Source: Edaphobacter aggregans DSM 19364 (GTDB lineage Bacteria; Acidobacteriota; Terriglobia; Terriglobales; Acidobacteriaceae). Taken from it: DNA of 64,000 nt. The DNA is taken from contig NZ_JQKI01000002.1 of the NCBI RefSeq assembly GCF_000745965.1, forward strand, positions 124,001-188,000, in the 5' to 3' direction. Below, one piece after another: positions 25,111 through 34,524 of this stretch; within the stretch, counting starts at the first letter, position 1, and every line of letters starts with the position of its first letter. Under the pieces are notes generated by a model. It was not told the DNA's origin, did no database searches, and saw only the letters and a program-made list of their open reading frames with translations. Made by a program: the position numbers and the translations under genes.

Positions 25111-26449
25111 ACACCTTGCCTCCCGCCATGATCTGCTCCGTCTTCGGGTCGAACGTCACGCGCTGCCCCGTCTGGATCGCCGCCACGTTCATGCACAGCG
25201 CCACCGAGTGGCTGTAGCCCGCATCCACGCTCGCGTTCGGCTGCGTGCGCGATCGCACGCACTCCATCCAGTTCCGCATGTTGGCTGAGGTCTGCTTGTC
25301 CGCGCCGGTGTTCGCCGCCGTCGAAGTCTCCGCTGGCTCACCCAGCGAGAACGTCCCCAGCTGGTTTGCCTTCATGCCCATCTCCGCCGCAGCCTTCGCC
25401 GTCAGGCCTCCCGTCGAGTTCACCACCTGCTTGTCCATATCCAGCGAGCCGCCGTTCGAGTAATAAATCTCCTTCACTCCACCGGCCGAGTTCGTCTGCC
25501 GCGAAGAGTACAGCACCTGGAAGCCCTTGTTCGGATCGTCGAACGGGCCGTAGTCAAACACTGCCGTCATCGTGTCCCAGTTCCTGCGGCCGTCGTGCCA
25601 CTGGTAGATTCCGCCGTTTGCCACCACACTGCGCGGAGCCGGATACCCGCTGAACCAGTGCACCGTGTCGATCTGGTGCACCAGCCACTGATCGGGAATG
25701 CCCGACGAGTACGGCCAGAACAGCCGGAACTCAAGATACTTCCGCGCGTCGAACGGCTCATGCGGCTGGTCCATCAGATACCGCTTCCAATCCGTGTCCT
25801 GCTCTTTCAGCAGCGGAACGACATCGGGCCTGCGCCAACGCCCGGGCTGATTCACGTTCCACGTCATCTCCACCATGTTGATGTCGCCAAACTTGCCGCT
25901 CTTGATGTACTCGTATGCCTTCATGTAGCTCGGCGTCGAACGGCGCTGCGTTCCGATCTGCACAATCTGCTTGTTCGCATGCACCGTATCGCGCATCGCG
26001 CGCGCGTCCTTCATCGTGTGCGCCAGCGGCTTCTCCACATACGCATCGCGGCCGGCCTTCACCGCCTCCACGCCGTGTTGCGCGTGCTGAAAGTCTGCGG
26101 TCGCAATCAGAACTGCATCGACGTCTTTACGCGCATACAGCTCATCGTTATTTCTAACTGTGTCAACCTTGCACCCGCACAGCTTGTCAATGTAGGCAAC
26201 ACCCTCCTCGCGCCGACGGTTCCACAAATCCGAGATCGCAACAAACTCGAAGTTCATCTCCTTGTTGTGCTGCAGGAACGAAGGAATCAGCGCGCCCTTC
26301 ATTCGGTCACCGCATCCTACGATCGCCGTTCGCACGCGGTCATTCGCGCCCACAATCTTTGCGTAACTCGTAGCGTTCCACGTCGCAACCGTACCCGCCA
26401 CCGCCGCGCCCATCTTCACAAACTCTCGCCTGCTATGCTCCGCTGCCAT
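25103..26449 (-). CDS. Gfo/Idh/MocA-family oxidoreductase, probably exported
   Basis: The 448-aa protein has a Tat-like start (SRREFVKMGAAVAGTVA). An NAD(P)-binding fold follows with AIVGCGDRMKGALIPSF and VDAVLIATADFQHAQHGVEAVKAGRDAYVEKPLAHTM, which contains the family EKP motif. The long C-terminal beta-sheet domain binds substrate. Such proteins oxidise or isomerise sugars or glycosides. It forms an operon with the DUF6807 gene; the substrate is not deducible. Confidence 0.9.
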   Translation of the reverse strand: MAAEHSRREFVKMGAAVAGTVATWNATSYAKIVGANDRVRTAIVGCGDRMKGALIPSFLQHNKEMNFEFVAISDLWNRRREEGVAYIDKLCGCKVDTVRNNDELYARKDVDAVLIATADFQHAQHGVEAVKAGRDAYVEKPLAHTMKDARAMRDTVHANKQIVQIGTQRRSTPSYMKAYEYIKSGKFGDINMVEMTWNVNQPGRWRRPDVVPLLKEQDTDWKRYLMDQPHEPFDARKYLEFRLFWPYSSGIPDQWLVHQIDTVHWFSGYPAPRSVVANGGIYQWHDGRRNWDTMTAVFDYGPFDDPNKGFQVLYSSRQTNSAGGVKEIYYSNGGSLDMDKQVVNSTGGLTAKAAAEMGMKANQLGTFSLGEPAETSTAANTGADKQTSANMRNWMECVRSRTQPNASVDAGYSHSVALCMNVAAIQTGQRVTFDPKTEQIMAGGKVYA

Positions 26450-26734
26450 CTCGCTTCCTCCTCGTATCGCTTTTCCCCGGAGGCGCGCGATCTCTCCGCT
26501 CGCTTCCGTTACGAAAATCGTTCAGACCTGAATCCTCAGGCGGCGGAAGTGTACAGAAGGATGAAGAGGTTTGACCACTAATAAAAATCATCTCTCGCCG
26601 GCAACCCACCCGAGACTACGGAAACATCAACGGAATCATCGTTTACCAGGGATCAACTACGTTTTGGGGCCATCGCCGAGACTGCGCCAAGCCACCAGAA
26701 CTGCCAGGTGGTATATCCATTCCATTGCAAAAAC

Positions 26735-27328
26735 CTACCGAATGAGCGGCAGATAGGCTCGCGTCGAGCTTCGATACCCCGCAAACATCTCCCCAAACCG
26801 CTCCGCCAGCAGACGATCCTCGATCCGCACCCGTATCTCCGTCCCCACAAGAAACACGATCGTTGCCACAACGAACAGCCAAAGCGGCGCAGCCACAAAT
26901 CCGATCCCCCACAGCAGGGACAGCATTGAGCAGTAGATCGGATGCCGCATCACGCGGTACGGCCCCTCGCGTACCAACTCATGCTGCGAGCCAATCGCTG
27001 CATCAAACCGCAGCTGTCGGCCCAGCGCCCGCGTCGCGGTCAACGAGAGCAGCGCCGCCAGTAGAAAGCACGCCGCGGACGCAGCCGTTCTCCAGGTGAG
27101 CACGGTTGCGGTCCAGAAGGGACTCTGGAGCATCAGCGCGATCGCAACCACCTCCAGCAGAAGTCCCCAGCGCGCACGCCTATCCACGGCCGCAAGACTC
27201 CCCGAGCCGCGCTGCGCAACCAGGAACGGCGCCAGCCATAAAACGATTCCACCGCCGACAAGGAGTGAGCCCAGCACAGATTCACGATGCTCCAGCAAAC
27301 CAAGTATGTCCGCAAACCGAGCCGTCAT
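26735..27328 (-). CDS. Isoprenylcysteine carboxyl methyltransferase-like membrane protein
   Basis: The 197-aa protein has about five hydrophobic segments. Near residue 130 is the catalytic signature LVREGPYRVMRHPIYCSMLSLLWG, and EIRVRIEDRLLAERFGEMFAGY follows. These fit the ICMT/PEMT fold that methylates small molecules or phospholipids at the membrane; bacterial members mostly lack a known substrate. Its ATG overlaps the stop of the 54-aa ORF upstream (ATGA), so the two are translationally coupled. Confidence 0.82.
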   Translation of the reverse strand: MTARFADILGLLEHRESVLGSLLVGGGIVLWLAPFLVAQRGSGSLAAVDRRARWGLLLEVVAIALMLQSPFWTATVLTWRTAASAACFLLAALLSLTATRALGRQLRFDAAIGSQHELVREGPYRVMRHPIYCSMLSLLWGIGFVAAPLWLFVVATIVFLVGTEIRVRIEDRLLAERFGEMFAGYRSSTRAYLPLIR

Positions 27329-27489
27329 CCTGCCTGGTTGCGCTTGAAGTACTGAATCTCGCGTTCGTGCTGCTCAGCCTTCTCGCGTGTGGCAAACGTT
27401 CCCAGGTTCTTGCGCTTGCCGGTCCTCGGGTCTGGATGCCGCGAGTAGATCCGGAACTCGCCCGTCCTCAGTTTGCGAATCATCGTCAT
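27325..27489 (-). CDS. 54-aa basic protein coupled to the methyltransferase
   Basis: This short ORF encodes a highly charged, soluble protein beginning MTMIRKLRTGEFRIYSRH, with PDPRTGKRKNLGTFATREKAEQHEREIQYFKRNQ after it. The layout (short beta segment, turn, GTF-T-EKAE-HE helix) looks like a small folded domain reminiscent of AP2-like/Arm DNA-binding N-domains of phage integrases, but this likeness is only by eye. The stop overlaps the next start by one ATGA. An AGGTGA lies just before the first ATG and at normal spacing from the second ATG (27481-27483). Confidence 0.7.
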   Translation of the reverse strand: MTMIRKLRTGEFRIYSRHPDPRTGKRKNLGTFATREKAEQHEREIQYFKRNQAG

Positions 27490-27563
27490 TCACCTCATTC
27501 GGTAGGATGCCGTCCGAATCTTACGCCGTTTTCCGCACCGCGTGCGGCCATACAATCAGAAAC

Positions 27564-29501
27564 ATGGGCCGCATTCGCATTCTCTCTGACCTGGTGGCCA
27601 ACCAGATCGCCGCCGGCGAGGTCGTCGAGCGCCCCGCCTCCGTCGTCAAGGAACTGCTCGAAAACTCCCTCGACGCCGGAGCCACACGCATCCGCATCGA
27701 GGTCGAGGCCGGCGGCCGAAAACTTATCCGCATCACCGACAACGGCCACGGCATGATGGCCGACGACGCCCTCCTCGCCTTCGAGCGTCACGCCACCTCC
27801 AAGCTCCGAACCTCCGACGATCTGCTCTCCATCGCCACGCTCGGCTTCCGCGGCGAAGCCCTTCCTTCCATCGCCTCCGTCTCCCGCCTTACCCTCGAGA
27901 CCCGCGCCGCCGAAGACGACTCCGGAACCATCGTTGAGATCGCAGGCGGCAACATTCAGCGCGTCGAGCCCGCCGGCCTCCCCGTCGGAACTACCATCAC
28001 CATTCGCGACCTCTTCTACAACACCCCCGCGCGCCGCAAGTTCCTCCGCTCCGAACAGACCGAACTCTCGCACATCGCCGCGCTCGTCACCCACTACGCA
28101 CTCGCCAACCCCACGCGCCACTTCGAACTGCACTCCTCCACCCAGGCGCTCCTCACCGCGCCGGTAGCGCTCTCCGCCTCCGACCGCCTTTTTCAGATCT
28201 TCGGCAAAGACTTGAGCTCGCACATGATCCCCTGCGCCGCCGAGATGGACTTCACCCGCGTCGGCATCCCCGAGCCCCCGCCCTGGAAGCGCGAGCCCGA
28301 CTACGAGCCGCCGACCCCCGGCTTCCTCCGCCTCTCCGGCTTCGTCTCCAAGCCCGAGCTGCAGAAGCTCAATCGCAACTCCATCTACGTCTTCGTCAAC
28401 GGACGCATCATCCGCGACCGCCTCATCCTCCATGCACTCACCGAGGCCTACCGCAACATCATTCCGCCGACGTCCTATCCCGTCGTCCTCCTCTTCCTCG
28501 AGATGCCGCCCGAAGAGGTCGACGTGAACGTCCACCCCGCCAAGACCGAGGTGCGCTTCCGCCAGTCCGCCTTCGTGCACGACTTCGTCCGCGATACCGT
28601 CCGCACCGCGCTCATGCACGCGCGCCCCGCCGCCGACTTCCTGCAGGCCCTGCACAACACGCCCCTAGCCTCCGCCTCTCTGCTCGTCGACGTCAGCCCG
28701 CTCCCCGGCGGCCCCGAGCCACCCGTCCTCGATCCGCAGTTTCCTCCCACGGGCTTCGGCTCCGAGCCTATCCCCACCGCCGCCGACATCGACTCCTTCA
28801 CCCTCGCGACCGCGCCCCTCGCGCCTTCACCCGGACGCCTCGCCTTCAACGAAGCCTCCATTCCCGTCGGCTACGACGAACCCACACTCGAGCCCGACGC
28901 CGAGGCCCGCACCCTCAACGACCTCGCCACCCTCCGTCCCCTCGGCCAGCTCCGCGACTCCTTCATCCTCGCCGTCAACGATGAAGGCCTCTGGATCGTC
29001 GACCAGCACGTCGCCCACGAACGCGTCCTCTTCGAAAAGATCCTCCGCGAGCGGGAGATAGAAAAAGTTCAACGCCAGCGCCTCCTCATGCCGCTTCTTG
29101 TCGATCTCCTCCCCGCGCAGATGATCGCCTTCGCCCGCCTCGCCGGCGAGCTCGAGCGCAACGGCTTCGAGGCGGAGCCCTTCGGCCCCCAGACCATCGC
29201 CATCAAGGCCGCACCCGTAGGTCTCGAAGGCCGCGAGCTCGAGCGCATGCTCGAAGAGGTCCTCGCCGTTCCCGACCGCGAACAGCAGACGGAAAACTCC
29301 GAGGCGCGCCGCACCCGCATCGCCGCCTCCATCGCCTGTCACGCTGCCATCAAGATCAACACCTCGCTCGACCCCGCGAAGATCGACTGGCTCCTCGCCG
29401 AGCTAGCCAAAACCGAGCACCCCACCAGCTGCCCCCACGGCCGCCCCATCGCTCTACGCTACTCACTCAAGGATATTCAGCGCGCCTTCCAGCGCATCTA
29501 G
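27564..29501 (+). CDS. mutL: DNA mismatch repair protein MutL
   Basis: The 645-aa protein links MutS recognition to repair. The GHKL ATPase motifs are present: VKELLENSLDAGATRI, ITDNGHGM, FERHATSKL and GFRGEALPSIASVS. A linker of about 100 residues joins the C-terminal domain. There the endonuclease motif reads DQHVAHERVLFE, close to the DQHA(X)2E(X)4E consensus with Val for Ala, and CPHGRP is near the end. It is therefore probably a nicking MutL, as in organisms without MutH. The start at 27564 gives the standard N-terminus. Confidence 0.95.
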   Translation: MGRIRILSDLVANQIAAGEVVERPASVVKELLENSLDAGATRIRIEVEAGGRKLIRITDNGHGMMADDALLAFERHATSKLRTSDDLLSIATLGFRGEALPSIASVSRLTLETRAAEDDSGTIVEIAGGNIQRVEPAGLPVGTTITIRDLFYNTPARRKFLRSEQTELSHIAALVTHYALANPTRHFELHSSTQALLTAPVALSASDRLFQIFGKDLSSHMIPCAAEMDFTRVGIPEPPPWKREPDYEPPTPGFLRLSGFVSKPELQKLNRNSIYVFVNGRIIRDRLILHALTEAYRNIIPPTSYPVVLLFLEMPPEEVDVNVHPAKTEVRFRQSAFVHDFVRDTVRTALMHARPAADFLQALHNTPLASASLLVDVSPLPGGPEPPVLDPQFPPTGFGSEPIPTAADIDSFTLATAPLAPSPGRLAFNEASIPVGYDEPTLEPDAEARTLNDLATLRPLGQLRDSFILAVNDEGLWIVDQHVAHERVLFEKILREREIEKVQRQRLLMPLLVDLLPAQMIAFARLAGELERNGFEAEPFGPQTIAIKAAPVGLEGRELERMLEEVLAVPDREQQTENSEARRTRIAASIACHAAIKINTSLDPAKIDWLLAELAKTEHPTSCPHGRPIALRYSLKDIQRAFQRI

Positions 29502-29512
29502 CGCAAAAAGAA

Positions 29513-29545
29513 GTAGAGGCGACTCACACGAGTCGCCTCTACTAC
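29513..29545. terminator. Bidirectional terminator after mutL
   Basis: A 13-bp perfect stem (gtagaggcgactc with gagtcgcctctac) with loop acac lies between the convergent mutL and the leftward secreted-protein gene. An A-run on the left gives a T-run for leftward transcripts. Confidence 0.8.
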
Positions 29546-29564
29546 CAATAACTAAATCTGAAAA

Positions 29565-30350
29565 CTACGCGCGAAGCGGAATCACGTTCAGCGTCAACTT
29601 CGTGCCGCTTGCCAGCGACACATTCTCGCCCTTCGCTTCCAGTATTCCCGAGCTCTCAGGAGTATTCGGCGCGCTCAAGAGGATGCTCGGCTTGTTCCCC
29701 ACCGGCACCTGATCGCCCGCACCCTTCAGCATCGCTCCCTGAGCCACCTGCGTGTCGCTCCCTATCGGTGCCCCCATCGAAGGCGCACTCGGCGCCGCTG
29801 TACCAGCCGATCCGCCCGCACCCGCTGAACCACCTGCAGACGCCGGAGGTCCCGACGGCGCGCTCATCACCGCAGCCTCGCTGCTCGTAGCCGGAGCCGT
29901 CATCGACGTCACTGCACTCTGAATCGCTACCTGCTTGCCGTCCTTCAGCACCGCGCGGTTCAGAGCGATCACGATCCTCGAGTTCTTCTCCTGCTTCGAT
30001 TTCAAAGCAGTGACATCCAGAACATTGCCCATGAGCTTCGTACCGCGCGGCAGCGTCGTTCCGTCCGCCAGCTTCGCCTCGCTTGTCGTCTTCGCTTCAA
30101 TCGCATCGCCAACATGCACGCGCTTTGCGTCAAGATTCTTCGTCAGCTCTGCGCTCACGCTCGCAGGCTCAACCTGCGCCGCTCTCGCGTTCGCCGCTGG
30201 AGTCTGCGCATCCGTCGCCGCCGGAGCCTGCGCCCCCGTCTGTGTCGTTCCCGGAGTCATCGAAGGATCCGGTCTATCGGAATTAGGTGTCTGCGCCCCA
30301 AGCGTCACGCACATCAGCGCAAGGGAGACTAACGACAGCGTCTTCGTCAT
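29565..30350 (-). CDS. Exported protein of unknown function
   Basis: The 261-aa protein has a signal peptide (KTLSLVSLALMCVTLGAQ). A Pro/Ala/Thr/Gln-rich linker follows, then a short beta domain (LDAKRVHVGDAIEAKTTSEAKLADGTTLPRGTKLMGNV). After a Gly/Ala/Ser-rich segment comes a final strand region. The LADG-TLPRGTKL pattern recurs in Acidobacterial secreted proteins; I know of no function. The start at 30350 has an AAGGAGAA site; the frame is open further upstream without support. Confidence 0.7.
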   Translation of the reverse strand: MTKTLSLVSLALMCVTLGAQTPNSDRPDPSMTPGTTQTGAQAPAATDAQTPAANARAAQVEPASVSAELTKNLDAKRVHVGDAIEAKTTSEAKLADGTTLPRGTKLMGNVLDVTALKSKQEKNSRIVIALNRAVLKDGKQVAIQSAVTSMTAPATSSEAAVMSAPSGPPASAGGSAGAGGSAGTAAPSAPSMGAPIGSDTQVAQGAMLKGAGDQVPVGNKPSILLSAPNTPESSGILEAKGENVSLASGTKLTLNVIPLRA

Positions 30351-30711
30351 AAGCGTTCTCCTTTCCTTCAGAATCAGACGACGCAGTCCCAAAACCGTCG
30401 CCTCATAGCAAGCGTATGACGACCACTCCTCCCAACGCGTTGCCCTCTGCCTGCATATTCGCAATCCCATATCCACTCCTATACGCGTCACTTACCGAAA
30501 CCGACCGCAGCCACTTCAAAAAAAGCAATGCCCCGCATCCATCCCGTCACCGCCCTCTTCCGCATGCGGTATCCTAGTAACTGACGTGCAGCGGCCTGGC
30601 GATCGATCTTCACGCTGCTCCCATTCGCATTACGGACCGTCAGTCCACCAGCCCAGGCTCGTGTGGATTTGCCGTCGCGCCCTCCAGCGCGCCCGGCAGG
30701 AAGGCATTACC
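30351..30711. other. Divergent intergenic region
   Basis: No gene is supported here except a possible N-terminal extension of the next ORF. A GTG at 30586 and another at 30661 are in frame with it, but the residues encoded before 30712 look non-coding. Confidence 0.45.
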
Positions 30712-32826
30712 TTGAACACCTCGATAGCCCCCACCGCCGGCCAGCTGGCCGCCACCCGCCTCGTGCACTGGCACCACGACGCCCAGCCTCTCCTCACGCT
30801 CGACACTCTGCGCGACTGGCTCAACACCTCCGGGCTCGTCCTCTACACTCTCCGCGCCCAGCAGCTCCCCGTCCCCGCGCCCAGCTTTGCCGAGGTCATC
30901 CTCGGCGCCCCCACGCCCGGCCCATCGCCCACCGAGCTCGAGCAGCCCCGCATCCTCCTCGCCCGCCTCGTCGCCGAAGGCGCCGTCATCCCGCTGCATC
31001 TCCTCGGCTCGCCCACAGGCGCCGGCTCCGAGACCCCCGACTTCCTCGCCACCCCCGCCGTCCTCCCCTACATCTTCACCCTCCGCGGCGACAAGGCATG
31101 GAAGCAGCCCCCCACGACCAGCGGTGCCGGGAAGGTCTCCCCGCTCGCCCTCGCCACCTACAATCTCATCGGCGCCAAAGGCCGCCTCACCGCCTCCGAG
31201 CTCGCCACCGAACTCGGCAACGAGGTCACCGAGGCCGCCGTTCTCCGCGCCCTCACCGATCTCTGGCAGCACCTCCGCGTCCTCCCCGTCCCCCAGGCCG
31301 ACAGAACCCCCACCCTCTGGGAGCTCACCACCACCCGCTACACCAAGCAGCTCAAGTCAGGCGCCAACGCCGGCCTCCCCACCGCCCTCTCCGCGCTCAT
31401 CTCGCTCTACCTCGGCCAAGCCATCCTTCCCACCGAAGACGAGATCGAGATCTTCCTCTCCCCCCTCGCCTCTCGCTCGCGCATCCGCGAGGTCGTCCGC
31501 GCCCTCATCTCCGCGCGCCAGCTTGAGACCATCGTCATCGACGGCAAAAACTCCCTGCACGTCTCCGGCGAGCTCCCCGTCTTCGCGCCCCTTCCTGTCT
31601 CCGCGCCCATCGCCCAGCCCACCGCTGCCGACGTCGACGCCATCGTCGTCACGACCGAAGGCGATACCGCCGAAGCCACCGAAGCTCGCTCCACCGAGCG
31701 CATCGTCAAGTTCGTCCCCTCAGCACGCAAGCCCTCCGGCGACTTCAAGCCGCGGCGTGACTTCGCCGCCAAACGTGAGAGCGGCTTCGACCGCGAGCGT
31801 CGTCCCTTCGACCGTGACCGCAAGCCATCAGACCGCGAGCGCCGTCCGTTCACCCGCCGTGACGACCACCGCCGTGATGACGCCCGCCCCACCAGCTCCC
31901 GTCCTCCGCGACGCGACTTCACCCGGCCCTGGGACGAAGAGAAGCGCGCCGCCCGCTCCCCGCGCTCCTTCGACGAAAAGCCCGGCGAAGGCTTCGCCGA
32001 GCGCAAGCCTCGCTTCGATCGCGAAGGTTCCCGCCCCGCATTCGACTCCCGCCCTCGCCGCTCCTTCGCAGACAAGGCCCGCACTGGCAGCTTCGATCGC
32101 AAACCCTCCTTCCGTCGCGACGAAGGCGACCGCCCCGCCCGCCCTCGCCGCGACTTCAGCGACAAGCCGCGTGAATTCTCCGGCAAACCCCGCGACTTTT
32201 CCGCCAAGCCCCGCGACTTCTCCGGCAAACCCCGCTTCGATCGTGAGCGCGGCCAGCGCTCGGCCCCACCGTTCCGCAAGTTCGACGCCCCTCGTGGCGA
32301 CTTCCGCAAGCCTCGCCCCGAAGGCCTCGATCTTGCCGCCGAATCCGCAAGCGCGGAGACTCGCCCGCGCCGCAGCTTCGGCCCAAAGAAGCCCTACACA
32401 CCCGGCAGACCGTCCGCAGGAGGAAAGTCCTTCGGCGAGAAGAAGCCCTTCGGCGAAAGGAAATCCTTCGGCGAGAAGAAATCCTTCGCTGCCAAGAAGT
32501 CCTATGGAGCCGCAAAGTCCTTCGCCGGCCCCAAAAAGAGCTTCGGCCCGAAGAAGCCCTTCGCCGCCTCAGATGACTCCTCTTCAGAAAGGCCGAGGCG
32601 CTTCAGCTCCACCTCTGCACCGAAATCCTTCGGCAAAAAAGCCTACGGTAAGCCCGCCGGAAAATTCGCCAGGAAGACCGACAGGCCCGGCAAGCCCGGA
32701 GCATCCAAACCCGGCGCATCACCCTCCGCCACCTCCGGCCCCTTCGACAAGTTCAAGGGCAACAAAAAGCCCTGGGGCAAGCGAGGAGCCCCCGCCCGCA
32801 AGAGCAGGGAAGACCGCGAGCAGTAG
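30712..32826 (+). CDS. Winged-helix-like protein with very long basic disordered tail
   Basis: The protein is about 704 aa. Residues 1-300 look folded, with helix-rich segments suggesting winged helices ([49 protein letters not shown]). The family is unrecognised; a YcaQ/AlkZ-related protein is one possibility. The remaining 370 or so residues are low-complexity and strongly basic. Repeats of [16 protein letters not shown] and FSGKPRDFS come first, then [17 protein letters not shown] units. Such tails usually bind nucleic acid. The TTG start has AGGAAGG 7 nt upstream; GTG at 30586 is an alternative. Confidence 0.72.
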   Translation: MNTSIAPTAGQLAATRLVHWHHDAQPLLTLDTLRDWLNTSGLVLYTLRAQQLPVPAPSFAEVILGAPTPGPSPTELEQPRILLARLVAEGAVIPLHLLGSPTGAGSETPDFLATPAVLPYIFTLRGDKAWKQPPTTSGAGKVSPLALATYNLIGAKGRLTASELATELGNEVTEAAVLRALTDLWQHLRVLPVPQADRTPTLWELTTTRYTKQLKSGANAGLPTALSALISLYLGQAILPTEDEIEIFLSPLASRSRIREVVRALISARQLETIVIDGKNSLHVSGELPVFAPLPVSAPIAQPTAADVDAIVVTTEGDTAEATEARSTERIVKFVPSARKPSGDFKPRRDFAAKRESGFDRERRPFDRDRKPSDRERRPFTRRDDHRRDDARPTSSRPPRRDFTRPWDEEKRAARSPRSFDEKPGEGFAERKPRFDREGSRPAFDSRPRRSFADKARTGSFDRKPSFRRDEGDRPARPRRDFSDKPREFSGKPRDFSAKPRDFSGKPRFDRERGQRSAPPFRKFDAPRGDFRKPRPEGLDLAAESASAETRPRRSFGPKKPYTPGRPSAGGKSFGEKKPFGERKSFGEKKSFAAKKSYGAAKSFAGPKKSFGPKKPFAASDDSSSERPRRFSSTSAPKSFGKKAYGKPAGKFARKTDRPGKPGASKPGASPSATSGPFDKFKGNKKPWGKRGAPARKSREDREQ

Positions 32827-32893
32827 CTTCGCGGTCTCTCCCTGGATAAACTTCCACCGTAGCCATCTCCCAAACGAGTAAGATTAGCCGCGC

Positions 32894-33658
32894 ATGATCC
32901 CGAGCAAGGACGCCGTACCGAACCCAGCCGCGCCGCGCCAGCGCCCCGTCATCGCCATCGACGGCCCCGCCGGAGCTGGCAAAAGCACCCTCGCTGCCCA
33001 CCTCGCCCGCCGCTTCGGCTTCCTCAACCTCGAGACCGGCGCCATGTACCGCGCCCTCGCCCTCAAGGCCATCGAGCACGACCTCGACTTCGACGACGAG
33101 CAGCCCCTGCTCGATCTCGCCCAGGAGACCCGCATCGACCTCGAACCCCAGCTCGAGGGCAATCGCGTCCTGCTCGACGGCGTCGATGTCTCCCGCCGCA
33201 TCCGCGACACCGATGTCACCGCTGCCGCCTCCCGTGTCTCCGTCCATCCCCACCTCCGCGCCTGGATGGTCTCCCAGCAGCGAGCCCTCGGAGCCCGCGG
33301 CGGAGTCGTCATGGAAGGACGCGACATCGGGACCGCAGTCTTCCCCGACGCCGAGGTCAAGATCTTCCTCGACGCCTCACCCGAGGTTCGCGGCGACCGC
33401 CGCTACCGCCAGGTCTCCCTCCCCCCGCACCCCGACAACGAGCCCCCAACTCCCCACGCCCTCACTCCCGACGAGATCGCCGCCCAGCTGAAGATCCTCG
33501 CCGAGCTTAAAGAGCGTGACGAGCGCGACCGCAACCGAGCCCAGTCCCCCCTGCGGCCCGCCGCCGACGCCATCATCCTCGATTCCACCGCCCTCACCCT
33601 CGACCAGGTCCTCGAGCAGGCCGAGCAGATCGTCCGCTCCCATCTCCCACCCGAGTAG
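32894..33658 (+). CDS. cmk: Cytidylate kinase
   Basis: The 254-aa enzyme phosphorylates CMP and dCMP with ATP. The P-loop is IAIDGPAGAGKSTLAAHLA near residue 21. The CMP-binding part has ETGAMYRALAL, and MEGRDIGTAVFPDA and the DASPEVRGDRR lid follow. It is longer than the E. coli protein by an N-terminal extension and a short Pro-rich loop near residue 180 (LPPHPDNEPPTPHALTP). Confidence 0.95.
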   Translation: MIPSKDAVPNPAAPRQRPVIAIDGPAGAGKSTLAAHLARRFGFLNLETGAMYRALALKAIEHDLDFDDEQPLLDLAQETRIDLEPQLEGNRVLLDGVDVSRRIRDTDVTAAASRVSVHPHLRAWMVSQQRALGARGGVVMEGRDIGTAVFPDAEVKIFLDASPEVRGDRRYRQVSLPPHPDNEPPTPHALTPDEIAAQLKILAELKERDERDRNRAQSPLRPAADAIILDSTALTLDQVLEQAEQIVRSHLPPE

Positions 33659-33676
33659 CATCCACTCTCTCTGCGG

Positions 33677-33715
33677 CGTCATTCCGAGAGAAGCGAGGAA
33701 CCCCAGCATTTCGCC
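33677..33715 (+). repeat. Short interspersed repeat, family B
   Basis: This reads cgtcattccgagagaagcga followed by ggaaccccagcatttcgcc. It is the same element as 51895-51934 and 57994-58056 (both inverted), with the shared core GTCATTCTGAG...AAGAACCCCCGCATTT. It is intergenic, just after cmk. Confidence 0.7.
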
Positions 33716-33992
33716 TGTAGCAGCACCAGGCTTCAGAAGAGCGCTTTCTCCCCAACGCAAACCGAATTTCCAAACCGAAAATTCTTCCCCCACACCATCT
33801 CATCCGCCTTTTCCTCACCCTCATCTGCACCAGAAGCAGTGCAAACAAAAGATTTCTGAAAAAAAGTTGCGGAATATGCTAACCTTCTCACATCGTTTGA
33901 AACAGATTGGTTTTCTGCTCAATGTACGTCTGCGCGAACCCCGATTTGGATCTACGGAATTCAATTAGTTGGAAACGAAGGAAAGAAACAAC

Positions 33993-34193
33993 ATGGAACA
34001 GGGAACAGTAAAGTGGTTTAATGACGCGAAGGGGTTTGGCTTCATTAGCCGCCAGAACGGCGAGGACGTGTTCGTACACTACTCGGCGATCAATTCCAGC
34101 GGCTTTAAGAGCCTTCAGGAAGGCCAGGCAGTACAGTTCAATGTGGTAAAAGGACCCAAGGGCTGGCAGGCATCGGACGTTCAGCCTCTGTAA
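33993..34193 (+). CDS. Cold-shock protein, CspA family
   Basis: This is a 66-aa OB-fold RNA/DNA-binding protein with RNP1 (KGFGFI) and RNP2 (VFVHYSAI) motifs and the normal family length. It starts [19 protein letters not shown] start at 33969 is in frame, but 33993 fits the family, with AAGGAAAG upstream. The 334 bp before it hold only a repeat and AT-rich DNA, room for a long leader as in other csp genes. A strong palindromic terminator follows. Confidence 0.95.
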   Translation: MEQGTVKWFNDAKGFGFISRQNGEDVFVHYSAINSSGFKSLQEGQAVQFNVVKGPKGWQASDVQPL

Positions 34194-34237
34194 GCCTTCT
34201 GTATCGGACGCGCGTGGCTTTTGCGACCAGTTTTGCG

Positions 34238-34263
34238 AAAGGGATAGCCTAGGCTATCCCTTT
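34238..34263 (+). terminator. Cold-shock gene terminator
   Basis: A perfect 26-bp palindrome (aaagggatagcc ta ggctatcccttt) lies 45 nt after the csp stop. Confidence 0.8.
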
Positions 34264-34340
34264 GCGCGTCTCTGAGCGGCCGCCAGCGCCACGACGGGTT
34301 TGTGCACACCGCAGAGCTGTGCGACGTCCTGTGGAAAATC

Positions 34341-34478
34341 TTGTCAAGAGGTAAAAATTGTAAACCTATTCATTGCAATAGGTTACATGTGCCGATTAAT
34401 TACCTCCAATATGCTCTGCTCTTAGCAGATCGAAAATCACGAGCAAGGCGCCGAGACGTTCTCGGGGCCCTTGTCCTT
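34341..34478. other. csp-sucA intergenic structured region
   Basis: The region has an AT-rich promoter-like stretch with TTGTCA at 34341 and a perfect 8-bp hairpin (aacctatt/aataggtt, 34363-34384). A long GC hairpin at 34444-34473 (caaggcgccgag/ctcggggcccttg) follows, with a T-rich right tail. It may be only the shared terminator of convergent genes, or a short transcript ending there. Confidence 0.4.
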
Positions 34479-34524
34479 TAGAATCAAGATTTTGATGGTT
34501 TGCAAGATAGGGTAGGGGGAGGGG

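Noticed and set aside
30887..32881. 664-codon plus-strand frame overlapping the basic-tail protein
   Set aside because: It is almost entirely Ser/Pro/Ala, the out-of-frame reading of the repetitive Arg/Lys tail; the other frame has folded-domain sequence.
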